Assembly: GCA_018894105.1 (NCBI GenBank) | Contig: CM032133.1 | Coordinates: 16,630,501-16,694,500 of the forward strand | Reading direction: 5' to 3' | Source: Jacaranda mimosifolia | Taxonomy: Eukaryota; Streptophyta; Magnoliopsida; Lamiales; Bignoniaceae | DNA: 64,000 nt | Shown here: positions 24,748-35,474 of the stretch, one piece after another | Layout: each line of letters opens with the position of its first letter | Position numbering within the stretch: the stretch's first letter is position 1 | The notes under the pieces: generated by a model | The model's database searches: none | The model's input: only the letters and a program-made list of their open reading frames with translations | Told to the model about the DNA's origin: nothing | Translations under genes and position numbers: made by a program

Positions 24748-26527
24748 ATGCTTGTTAGAGAACACGTTCACTGAAGACTCGCTTAGAGAAACCATGAGGT
24801 AGCCGAAGTGGCACCTCGGTACTAGAAAATTTTCTAGCTTATGATAGTGCATATAATTAGGCATTTGACTTGATGCTCCACAGTAACCTTGTATTTAGGT
24901 TCTTATGCTTTGATTTTGCTCCGACCACGTAGCGTGTCGTCTGAGGCTTAGGTTGGCACAAGCTACCTAAGTATGGAGGTTGATGAGTTCCAAGACGGGA
25001 TTTGTTTCCTCCGTCAATGAAAAATAGGTTGACCTTCTATGTATTATAAGATGATTAATTTCAAGAAATACTTGCGCAAGGTGATATGACAATTTGGAAA
25101 AGGATTTTTCTAAAGTTGAGGTCATAATGAGAAATCGAACATCAAGAATAGATACATAGTTATCTAGGCTATTAGAGAACTGAAAAATATCTTGTCCTAA
25201 GCCTTATTCGAGAGATAGGAAATGGAAGGACCGTATTTACACGGTAATTATAAGCGGTAATGGTTCACCCTCAATTAATTCATCTAATTAATTGGGCTCC
25301 ATAGGCTTGTACTCGATATCAACTATGGAGATTGGGTACTCTTCAATTAATAGAAATTAATTGAAAGAGTAATTAATTTAAAAGAGTTTAAACTAATCAA
25401 AATATTTGATATTCAATAAATCACAAAGAGTTGTGAGCCCATATCTAATTAATCGGTGAACTTAAAAGGTCATACATAAAATCCTAGAATGCTCTTATAA
25501 AGATTAGAGAAATTATCTAAGGAGTTAGACAATTAAAATGGTCTAGTTTGGAGAGAGAGAGAGAGAGAAAGAGAGCAAGTTGACTAATTAAGAATTGGTC
25601 AATATGGCCTGATTAATTTAAGTGTTAAATTAATCAAAATAATTTTAAATTTTAAATTAGATCAATTAAATTAAGGAGTTAATTTAATTGGTGCCATGTG
25701 GCAATTTAATTAGTCAAGTCAACTTAAAGAGTTAAGTTGATTTAATTAACTTAATGAGTTAAGCTAATCTAATTAACTTAAAGAGTTAAACTAATTAAAT
25801 TAAGGAGATAATTTAATTAGTAGGAGAATCTAATTAACGTGCAAGTTGGCCAAGTATAGACAGTGTGATGGAAGCTTCCATCAGCTTCCATATCACACTA
25901 TAAATACACATAACGGCCGGCTATATGGTGAGCTTTTGCTGCCCATTTTCCCTCCAATTGTGGTGATCTCATGTGTTGAGAGAAACCACGTCAAGTGACT
26001 CTCCCTAACAATCTTCTCTCTCTCCTCCAACTTTCTCGCACCTTTTCTCCCATCTTCATCCTTCTTCCTCCTTCTTCCTCCTCTATTTTCTAGCAAATAT
26101 AGTGAGGATTAAGATTTCATCTAGGTGTGTAGATTTCCTTTAGAGGCACAACAAGTTGGGCGCTTAAATGTTGGTGAACAAGTTCCTTCAATTCAAGAAG
26201 TATTTTAAGAAAGATCTTAACCGGCAGCCTTAGTGCTTCATGCACAAGATTAGATGTTGTTTTGTGTCATTTTGGAGGTGATAAAGTGAACAAAAGTTGC
26301 CAGACTTGTTGATCTTTGGTATGGAGAAGAAGAGGTAAATCTTGCTTAGAAAGTGTCCTAGAGGAAGATCTTCCAAGTTGCCTTCAAAGTTCTCTTTCAA
26401 GATAACATCTCTTGCATTTAAATCCACTACTATAGCATGAAATTAGATCCTTGGATTGAGGATTTGCAAGTTAATTTTTGATTTATTTTTGCAATTATTT
26501 TGGATCCTTGCACTTTATTTTCTTTTA
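24748..26527 (+). repeat. 3' LTR of the plus-strand copia element, 5'-truncated
   Basis: It starts within the LTR at GCTTGTTAGAGAACACG, which corresponds to about 7495 of the 5' LTR. It ends TTCTTTTA before the AAATT target duplication. A TATA box CTATAAATA lies near 25899. A GA-rich run is at 25550-25572. Confidence 0.82.
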
Positions 26528-27142
26528 AAATTCTGCCCGCTGCCGGAAATGAGCACCGCTACTACTAGAATGTTTCCCTCGACAAGTTAATCAAAACCCC
26601 TCAACCAATTTCAGCTTTCGCCACCACCTCGTTGAGTAATTTAGTCAAAAGTTGTCACCCCGCCACCAACTCCGCTGCTTGCCACCACCTTCAATTTCTC
26701 CATCTCTAGTGGTCGAAAATCAAATCTAAAACAACCACAACGAGCCCACTAAAACTCCTCCTTCAATTTTGGGTTTTGACCACTAGAACCACCAAACCCA
26801 TCACCATCGCCGCCCATTTTTGTCCTTCGATTTATTGGTTTTTTTTGGATGTCGTGCTCGTGAGGATGTAAGGAATGCATCTATCATGTTACTTTTCAAT
26901 TTTTCGGCCAAGATTAAGAGGTTAAATAAGTGGCTGAATATTAGGCTCTTTTTCGAGAATCAGAATAAGTTTTGGCCTTGCATATATATATATATATAAA
27001 GTACTTTCCATGCCTTTTAGTTAGACCCCAAAAATTATCCACCGCCTTCAATTTCGTCTATCAATTTTTTAACCGCCTTTAATTTGACCCTATGATTTCA
27101 ATCAGCCCCACAGACTTCTGTCTTTCCTACATAGACCCCTAT
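26528..27142 (-). mobile_element. Tekay/Del-like gypsy LTR, fragment 2 of 3
   Basis: It resumes with AAATTCTGC, matching about 29625 of the complete LTR. The pyrimidine-rich text with CAATTTCGTC and TTTTTTAACCGCC matches 30190-30240. It is cut at CCTAT (27138-27142) by a solo LTR of its own family. An (AT)n run is at 26980-26998. Confidence 0.75.
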
Positions 27143-30100
27143 TGTAGCGCCCCCACTCAGGGCAGCACCTAAGCTGAGGCGCCACTCAGTTCAATCTTAA
27201 ATTGAACCTACAAATCAATCAATAGTCCATGATCAAACGTTTCAAGCTTATTAGAAATAGCAACGGATTCCAAATTAAACGAACCTATCATAAGACAATA
27301 AATTCAACCCTTAAACAATCCTGTAACATACAACACATATGTTGAATATATGCCACAAAGTCTCAAATTTAACTTATCAGAAGTAGCAGAATTTCAAACT
27401 TAACAGACTTGTCAACCCACTAAGTAAATGCCATGATTCACATTCTTACATAACAAATTATTTACATTCCTTAAGTCGATCACATCAACATGATATATCA
27501 CAGTGTCTTGAGTCTATGCTTAGCAATCTAATAATTTCCATATATACATTCAACACCTGATTTATTACAAAAAGTTCATGTCCTGCCTGGAATCCAATCC
27601 TTCACTTAATCCCTGTTTGAGATAATCAAAATAACGAAGGTAAGTCCAAAGAATTTAGTGAGGGAAAAGAAAATGATAAGATACGAAGGAAAACTATTGA
27701 GATACAAAAATCAATAATAAAATTCGATAATAAGCAAAAATTTCTTTAACATGATCAATAGAGTACATGACACAAATGATATCGAACTTGACAGACTGTT
27801 GGTCATTCCGACCTTGTTACTCCTAAATTAATTTATAATTTCAAGTACCGGGCATCGGTACAGTATAAATAAGATTTCCTTATCGCTCCATTGCTCGACC
27901 ACTCAGCTCGGCATGTAATAACTTGATGATATGGCATGGCCGGTCACATGCCGGATCCCGTCACTCATAGTTCGCTACCTCCAGCTAGCTGTAAGTCAGG
28001 ATCATAGTTGGGTACTAGCCGTAAGACCTATGTCCATCGGTTCGTTCCCCTCGGCCGTCTTTCGGACCTGGCCCTGGGCCCAAACCCCCCGTGGCGTCCC
28101 TCCGGGTGAAAATCGCCCATGGCGTCCCATGGGTTGAAAAGAAATAATGCCAACAGATAAGAATTTAACCTTTCAAGTAATAACATAAACATTTCATAAC
28201 TTTACCAGACTTGCCATTTACAAGGTAAAATATTTTCCAATAACGGCCGGCAAGGCCTATTCCAATAAACAAGGTACATGAACAATTTAAGAGAACTTTT
28301 GACACAAATAGGTCTAGTACTGAAATTTAGAGGTGCTAATGGGGATAGACTTAAGAGGAGCCCCCACTGGACATGCACTGTCAACTAGTGTGACTTTTTG
28401 CTCTGTAACAGACTCAAGAGGAGCCTCCCACTGGACATATACTATCAACTAGTGTGGCCATTTGCTCTACTCGGCACATATTTTACAGTACTGACCAAAC
28501 AAGATATTTAAAAGAGTCAAGATTTTCAACGTTCAGTTGCTAACAGGGCAGAACAATTTAACAAATATGCCAACAAGGAGATCAACGATACACTTGAACA
28601 ATCGACTTCAAATAGAGTTTACAAGTTCAAAGAAGTTCACATAGTTCGATTGAAAACAGTTATTTTCAAGAAAGTATGGAAAAATACCAAGTAGTTTCAA
28701 ATTCAGGAGAACCTCACAGGGTTCGATAATCAAGCAACGCTAATTAAGAAAGATATCAAATCAGCAGAACCTAACAGGTTCAACATTAAATACAGAATAA
28801 GCTCACACAAGCAATAACCAATTGGTAGATCCCTCACAGGGATAACAATAATTCACATAATACGATAATCAAATCAATACCAACCCTCACAGGGGTTTAT
28901 TAATAAAATCGATAGGTACAAGAGTGCCAGATTGGTGGATCCTCACCTTAAAAGTCTTAGAAAGCAACCACAATCAGCAGTCTACTAGTCTGCGGGACCT
29001 ATTCCCACCTACCAAAGGAATAAGTGCACAATCAAATCTTTTGAATCTTAACCATAAATATAACGAATGTCGTTATCAAACTTAAGGGTATTCCAACATA
29101 GTCTTGATAATTCTTAGATATCTAAACAGTCCATGACCTTGTTTCCCAATTGATTTGAAGTTCAGAGTACATAACCTGAACCCAACATTGATTATGATTT
29201 CTCAATCATAATTCTTAATGCACTTAAATATCCTTATCACGTTCCTCAATTACTCTAACTATTCAGTCACAATTCTCAAATTTCCATGTTACACTCAACT
29301 GTGCAAGGTAATCACCTATCATAATCTTTAACTCGATAAGCCGATAAACAGATTGTTAAAATATTATTTAAAGCCTCAACAGCAATATGATAATCTATCA
29401 GAGTCGATTAAATTCAACATTGTATTAATTACAAGATTAATCTATAACCTTAGACTAAATCATAGCTTAACAATCTTAGTTCAGGTCACAATCAGCTTCA
29501 TTCAAAAAGGAATCCAATTACATTTGACAATTTAATTGAATCAAAATTCGATTATTAAAATTTACCCAAATTGGGTCGAACCGGATCTAATCTCACATTG
29601 GAACTAGTCCAGATGAGTCTGGAATCAAATTCTGCACAAGCTGCCTGAACAGCACCGTCACACACCACTGCCGGCAATGGAAACCACCACAACCAGTAGG
29701 ATCGCCTCGTTAGGGCGATCAAAATCCCCCAAGCAATTTCCCAATTGGTGGTTTAGCCAGTCAATTATGCCAAAAACCATCCTGAAACCCTTGTTGCGCC
29801 GCCATCCTCCGCTGCCTTCAATTCCACTACCACATTTCACTATTTCACCAAACTAACACCACCACAAGCCTACCCATCACCTTGCAACCAAAGCCCATCC
29901 AATTCTTGTCCATTTCCACCGCCATACACCGGAGAACGGCCAACCCGCCACGAGCTCGCCGTCGAGCTTGATTTCTTGGTGATTCCGCCGGTGGATTGGG
30001 TGAAATTTTGTATGGTTTTGCTCACCTAGGCTAAAGGAAGCTAACCATGGCCTTGGTTTCAGGTTTCACGACCTATATCCCGCGATTCGCCGTTGGGGTG

Positions 30101-30505
30101 AGCTTTGGGCCTTTTTTGAGAATTTGATAAAAATTCATCCTTCAGCTATACATATAAATATACTTTCCAGCCCTTTCAATTCTGCCCCAAACTTCTTGAT
30201 CGACTTCAATTTCATCCCAAAATTTTTTAACCGCCTTCATTTTAGTCCCTGGACTTCAATTGAGTCCTCCAACTTTTATTTCTTGCACATTGACCCCCAA
30301 AATTTCTATTTCTGGACAATCAAGTCCAAAGTAGTTTATTTTGAGGTCCTTAAACTTTTATTTCTCTCACATTGACCCCCAAAACTTTAAAACTTTTACA
30401 ATCAAGTCTTTTTTATTTATTTTTCGAGCCTTAAAATCTGATCAATCAATATCTTAATTTCTAAGTCCTTATTTTTTCAAAATACCAAATTTTAGGGGTG
30501 TTACA
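27143..30505 (-). mobile_element. Solo LTR of the Tekay/Del-like gypsy family
   Basis: On the plus strand it begins TGTAGCGCCCCCACTC and ends AGGGGTGTTACA. In minus sense this is the usual TGTAACACCCCT start. Flanks are CCTAT on both sides (27138-27142 and 30506-30510), an exact 5-bp target duplication. At 3,363 bp it has the long LTR typical of Tekay/Del chromoviruses. No PBS, polypurine tract or pol lies next to it. Short open frames inside it match no protein I recognise. Confidence 0.88.
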
Positions 30506-30708
30506 CCTATGGGTTTATATGTTCGACAATTAAACTTAGTTTTAATGATTTTCTAGTCCTCTTATTTTCATAATATCACCCAAAGACCTAATTAATTTAA
30601 GTTTAATTTTAAGTAAGGCCCATCTTTTATTTTTGTTATTTTCTGCCAAAAATTTATTAATTAAATCCTTAATTTCTCCAAAAGTGTTTTAAGAATTGGG
30701 GTGTTATA
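30506..30708 (-). mobile_element. Tekay/Del-like gypsy LTR, fragment 3 of 3
   Basis: It continues from CCTAT and ends AATTGGGGTGTTATA, a decayed form of the family end GGGGTGTTACA. In minus sense it is the start of the outer 5' LTR whose other end is 4068. The next bases GTTAT would be the target duplication; its partner lies outside the window. Confidence 0.7.
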
Positions 30709-30713
30709 GTTAT

Positions 30714-31330
30714 ATTCCTCGGTAATGTGTCCTTTGTTGCAACAGAGCGCCAAAACTTCTCTGAACTATGCTTATTGGGATCACTCACCATTTTTTATGG
30801 TTCTTTGTGGGAGTTATTGTTTCTTTAATGTGGATGTAGTTCTTGACTTAGATCAATAGTTTGATCTGATTAATAATCAGTTCTTGATTATTGGTTCTCA
30901 CCACACTTGCCTGCTCTAAGTTTCTTGAACCTTATGTATCTCAAAGTTTATTGCATGATGTTGGGCAAGATTTCTGAGCTAAAATAGGGAATTTCATGTT
31001 TGGTATGGAGAAAATTGTCTTGTAGGCCTCCCATTTCCTTCTACTTTATGGTGAACAAGAAGGTTGTAGTCTTGGGATACCTCCAGTTGGGAAAGAAGTT
31101 ATCCAAGAGATGTTGCCCTAGTATCTATAGTTCAGTGATGGTTCCAACAAACAGCTAGTTGAGCCAGGTGAGGCGCACTCCATCAGGCATACAGCTCCAA
31201 GCATGCTACATTGCAATCTAAGTACTCTTGGGATCTCTATTTCTATCAAACTTCGAGAGGTTGATCACCTTGAACTATCGATGGTAGTAGTGATGGATAG
31301 CTATGAAGGTCTAGTTGTTTATTGAGTTCT
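30714..31330 (-). pseudogene. Ty3/gypsy gag relic (Retrotrans_gag)
   Basis: Reading the minus strand with frameshifts gives, in order: FKVINLSKFDRNRDPKS, then DGVRLTWLN and LFVGTITEL, then WRYPKTTTFLFTIK and SEILPNIMQ, then a zinc-knuckle region with NKGHITEE. This order and spacing match the gag core of plant gypsy elements (trimerising capsid region, then a CCHC knuckle). Many stops occur, and the first knuckle cysteines are lost (FWRS). It is not obviously part of the Tekay-like LTR next to it. Confidence 0.65.
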
Positions 31331-32213
31331 AGGGGTGGGCATGCGACCACCCCTTTCTTCAATTTGGTTAACCCTTAGGGGACTGGCCTTAGGGGGCGAT
31401 GGTGGGGTTGTCCCCTTGTCTTCCCTGGCACTCGAGGGTGATTGCCCCACAGGCGATATTGTAGGCTTATAGGACCATCGTGTTTGTTGAGATCCATACT
31501 AAGATATCTTTGCTAATGTCATCAAGACATCTTAAGTGATCTACAAATATTGGTGGAGGGGCTATGTGTCCAATCGGTTGTTCTCTGAATTCTCTCCTTG
31601 GGTGCTATTGGGGTGCTAAAGTCTCTAGCTATTGATCTCGTTTATATTCTCAGCATTCCGTAAGTAAAGAGGTCATTATGACCTAGAAGTGCCAGGATAG
31701 GTCATTTAATTTGAAAACTAACACCAAATTACCTTTGATGAACTAGGACCTAAGTCTTCACAAAGATATAGATACAAACAACACATTGATAATTTTCCCC
31801 ACCTTATCCAACTCTTGGGTCAAGAAGGTGGTGGTCAAAGAGGCAGCTTCCATAACAAAATATTTTATAATGCCTTTGAACTATTAGGAGTAGACACTTA
31901 ACTCCATAAAGTCAACATTCTATTCACTAGTTTTAATGGCGAAGCTTTTGAAGCAAATTACCTTGCCTCTCTCCTTAGGTTGCTATGCTAGGACGGCCAG
32001 CAAGATGATAAAATTTATCATGGTGAAAGCTCCATTTATATATAGAGTCATTTCTTCTACTTTTCATCTTTAGATTGGAAGAAAAACATAAATGGGCTTC
32101 TTCTTACTTATGTGGGTTCAGTCGTATGCAACATATTGATTAACTCATTAACTAACAGTGATATCTTATACATGATTGACAAAATAAAACTCGTTAAACA
32201 AACTCAACAATGA
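31331..32213. other. Unassigned, probably N-terminal gag or leader of the gypsy relic
   Basis: The G/C-rich patch at 31335-31460 (minus sense Pro/Arg-rich) resembles the low-complexity N-terminal region of gypsy gag, but no motif can be named. Nothing recognised in 31460-32213. Confidence 0.3.
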
Positions 32214-32576
32214 CTATAAAAGCAAAGATATATATATATATATATATATATAGTGTTTATTATACATAACCACATTAAAATTCTTGAGCTTTTTGATAAA
32301 CCCAATCATCTTATATTTGTGATCTTCGACACTCGTGCTTTCAATTATTTGTGCTCTAAAGAGCTTCTTGAGACTGAAATCTTTCATTTTTTCGCACATG
32401 GTACAGTTCTTGTAGGTATAAGTAAAATTGCATGCATGATTATATTTTTTTGGAGCTTGTTCAACATTATTGCCATCATGAGATATCAAGTTTGCAGATC
32501 ATCGTCAACCCAATTCGTGGACATTCATACCGAGCATATGTTGTGCTTTTTGAAAGTGTACTATAGGAGCTTGGGT
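32214..32576 (-). pseudogene. copia gag relic, downstream part
   Basis: The minus frame has KKLFRAQIIESTSVEDH and KYKMIGFIKKLKNFNVVMYN, the UBN2-type gag core seen also at 15591-15956. It is preceded in minus sense by HELG from the N-terminal part. A CACTA element separates it from the gag start at 35370-35474. An (AT)n run (32227-32252) replaces the following codons. Confidence 0.7.
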
Positions 32577-32579
32577 CAC

Positions 32580-33140
32580 TACAAGAAAAATAGCATTTAG
32601 TGGCACAAACATAGTGACATTTTATAGTTTAATGCCACACAAAAGTAATGTAGTGACAATTATAAAAAAAGCCACTATAACATAATATTTAGTGGCATTT
32701 GAGTAATGAATGACAAATAAAATGATGGCATTTCATTGAAAATGCCAATATAAATATATTTTAAAGGCATTTAACTAGTGCCACTAAACTTTTCCTAAAA
32801 ATGTCACACATAGTTAGTTATAGTGTCATTTGAAAAAAATGTCCTAAAATATTTAGTGACATTAACTTACTGACATTTTATAATGAAATGACACGTAATA
32901 GTAATATAGTGATAGTTGTTAAAAATAACATTGCAAATATTTTTTTGTGGCATTTAATTAATAAATATCAAATAAAATAATGGCATTTGATTGAATATGC
33001 CAACATAAATGGGTTTTTAAGGCATTTAACTAGTGCCACCAATTATTACTAAAAGTGCCACTTATATTTGGTTATAGTGTCATTTTGGAAAAAAAAAAAA
33101 CCAGAAAATATTTAATAATACTAAATTAATGGCATTTTAT
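32580..33140. repeat. Left subterminal repeats of the CACTA element
   Basis: Variants of AGTGGCATTT, AGTGACATTTTA and TTTAGTGRCA occur about ten times in both orientations. In CACTA elements such repeats bind the transposase. Confidence 0.75.
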
Positions 33141-33319
33141 GATGTAGTGACACGATACTTTCACATTTAATGGGCAACACATAATGACAATGGCAACATT
33201 CCATTTTTTATCCTTTTCTGGCTTACTAGTACATAACAATTAATAATTCTGATTCTCTTTCCCTAAACGTAATCACCTATCATGGTAATATATATATATA
33301 ATAAATTCTTCCAAGACTA

Positions 33320-33351
<32 letters not shown>

Positions 33352-34659
33352 GAGACCATCAAATTATTGGAGGGATGACAAAAATGAAATTGGAGGGAAA
33401 TCATAGCTTTTTATCTAGGGTTCTTGTAAATTTTAATCATACTCAAGTTTGGAGGCTTCAACTATATTTTGAAGGTACGAGTCTTCTCATTTGATAGCTA
33501 TCTCTTTTTTCGATTTTCTTTTGTTGTTATATCATTATGTGCCTTGGAAAAAAGAGTATGAAAAAGTAATATATATGTATGTATGTATATATATATATAG
33601 TTGTAAAAGTTGTGAATATATTGATGTAATGGTGGGAATACATGAATTAAGCTTATTGACATAGTTTTTCTTCCTTATCAAAATTTCATGTTTTTTTTAA
33701 TTTAGACATTTTCTTTACTTAGTTACTTTATTTTTTAGTTTTTATATATTATGTATAAAATGATTAAATATGTTATTATATATAAATATTAATTAATAAC
33801 AAGTTAATAATTATTATTTAATTATTTTTAAAACTAACCATTAACAATATTTATCAGTAATAAAAGGTATTCACAAAAGTATTTCCAACTTAATTAGAAG
33901 GCAAGGTTTTTCGTTGACATTGATAAAATAATTTTTGATTAATTTTGATTAGAATTTGACCTTTGCGAAAGCCTAAAAAGCTGTTGCTTGATTGAAGCAT
34001 AACATTGATGATATATTAATTTCTTGACACATGAATTGTTTATTTGATTATATTTTTTTTTCTTTTTAATCTTCTTCATCAAAAGATTTTATGATATTTA
34101 TTGATAATATTACAATCTTTTAAGTGTTGTAAAATATTAATTTTGTTTCACACTTTACATAATTACGATTTTTATACAATAACGATTATTTGATTATACT
34201 ATTTTCCTACTTGTGCATATTTCAAATGATGTAGATTGTGCAGATTTAAGAGGATGTCGATTCTCGCTTTTATGGATGATTCAAGTGCTTTTCGAAGATA
34301 TATCATATCTTGGATTCTCGCTTTTGTAGTTGATTTAAATGATTTCCTAGTATTCACTAAATTTTGAAGTACATTTGGATTCTAGTCTTCGAACAGAATA
34401 ATTTATTTTTGTTAGGTTTAGTAAATTAGAACCATTGGGCATGTTATTGATTAGTGATGTTTTTGCTAAGTTATGCATATTTAATGATTTCATTTATTTT
34501 CATATATTTCTTTTGCTTCATTGCTTTTTGCGTTAATAAACTAATTACTATTATTAATTATAAGAATAAAGATCATTATGTTATTTTTTTATTAAAAGAA
34601 TTTAATTTTTACCTATTAAATAAATAGATACCATTAGTGCTTGAAATGAATATTATAGG

Positions 34660-35350
34660 TTTAGAATGACACTATAAAATGTCTATTTTTTTAGATTCCT
34701 ATGACACATTGAAATGACAGAAAATAATTCCTCTGGGACATTTCTAAGGTAACTAAATATAAATATTTTGACAAGTTAAAGTGTCACAAAAGTATTTTTT
34801 TGAATGCAACAATTTATGAATATTTTGACATTTCAAAGTGTCAACTAAATACATTTTCTATGGCATTTTCATATGCCACTAATCTACAATTTTGTGGCAT
34901 GTTAACATGTCATTTAAAATGTCTTTTTGTGGCATTTTAGCATATCATTTATTGCATTTTTTATGGCATGTTACTATGTCATGTAAAGAACTTTTTGTGG
35001 CATTTTAATATGTCATTTAATATATTTTCTATGTCATTTTAGCATGTCATTTAAAGAAACTTTTTGTGGCATTTTACTATGTTACTATATGTATATTTTG
35101 TGGCATATTAGAATGTCACTTTAACAAAAAATTGTGACACTTTGAGATGTCATTCAATGCACTTATTTTGACATTTTAATATGTCATTTAATGCATTTCT
35201 TATTGCATTTTATTAATGCCACAATATAGTTAAAATAGTGACATTTATACCTTTAGCTACACCGCTATAAATGGCACTTTTAAAAAATGCCATTAAATAT
35301 AAAATTGCCACTATAACATTCTTTAAGTGACATTTTTTAATACCACTAAA
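34660..35350. repeat. Right subterminal repeats of the CACTA element
   Basis: More than ten copies of TTTTGTGGCATTTTARYATGTCATTTAA are spaced some 45-60 bp apart. They are regular between 34850 and 35180. They mirror the left-end repeats. Confidence 0.8.
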
Positions 35351-35369
35351 TGCAATTTTTCTTGTAGTG

Positions 35370-35474
35370 GGTCAGAAATTTTCTTTTTATACCTTAGAAT
35401 AAATTTCAAATTTCTTAACCAAACTGAGTATATAGAAAGAGTGAATTTGTTGGTTTATAATATATTTTTAGCTA
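35370..35474 (-). pseudogene. copia gag relic, N-terminal part
   Basis: In minus sense it reads ATA-GCT-AAA at the start (a mutated ATG), then TNKFTL, WLRNLKFILRYKKK, and it breaks at the CACTA insertion. The frame continues at 32576 with QAPIVHFQ. It matches the copia gag N-terminus at 16098. Confidence 0.65.

Larger units (their letters stand above)
7128..26527 (+). mobile_element. Nested copia element (plus strand), 2.2-kb LTR family
   Basis: The element comprises a 5' LTR (7128-9293), PBS (9296-9308), leader, gag-pol relics (21796-24747) and a 5'-truncated 3' LTR (24748-26527). It is flanked by AAATT on both sides (7123-7127 and 26528-26532), and the uninterrupted gypsy LTR copy also reads AAATTCTGC at this place near 29625. 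A same-family element in reverse orientation occupies 9807-20301 within its leader. The coding part is dead: stops, frameshifts and two large deletions. Confidence 0.85.
32577..35369. mobile_element. Non-autonomous CACTA transposon (2.8 kb)
   Basis: It begins CACTACAAGAAAAATAGCAT and ends ATTTTTCTTGTAGTG. The terminal inverted repeats also share the next bases (TTTAGTGGCA against TACCACTAAATGCA). It is flanked by GGT on both sides (32574-32576, 35370-35372), the 3-bp target duplication of CACTA elements. Dense subterminal repeats lie at both ends. The interior (about 33140-34650) is AT-rich with no transposase-like frame, so it depends on another element. Confidence 0.9.

Noticed and set aside
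28202..29840. Several 60-codon frames
   Set aside because: All lie inside the gypsy solo LTR, have no motif, and are within chance expectation.
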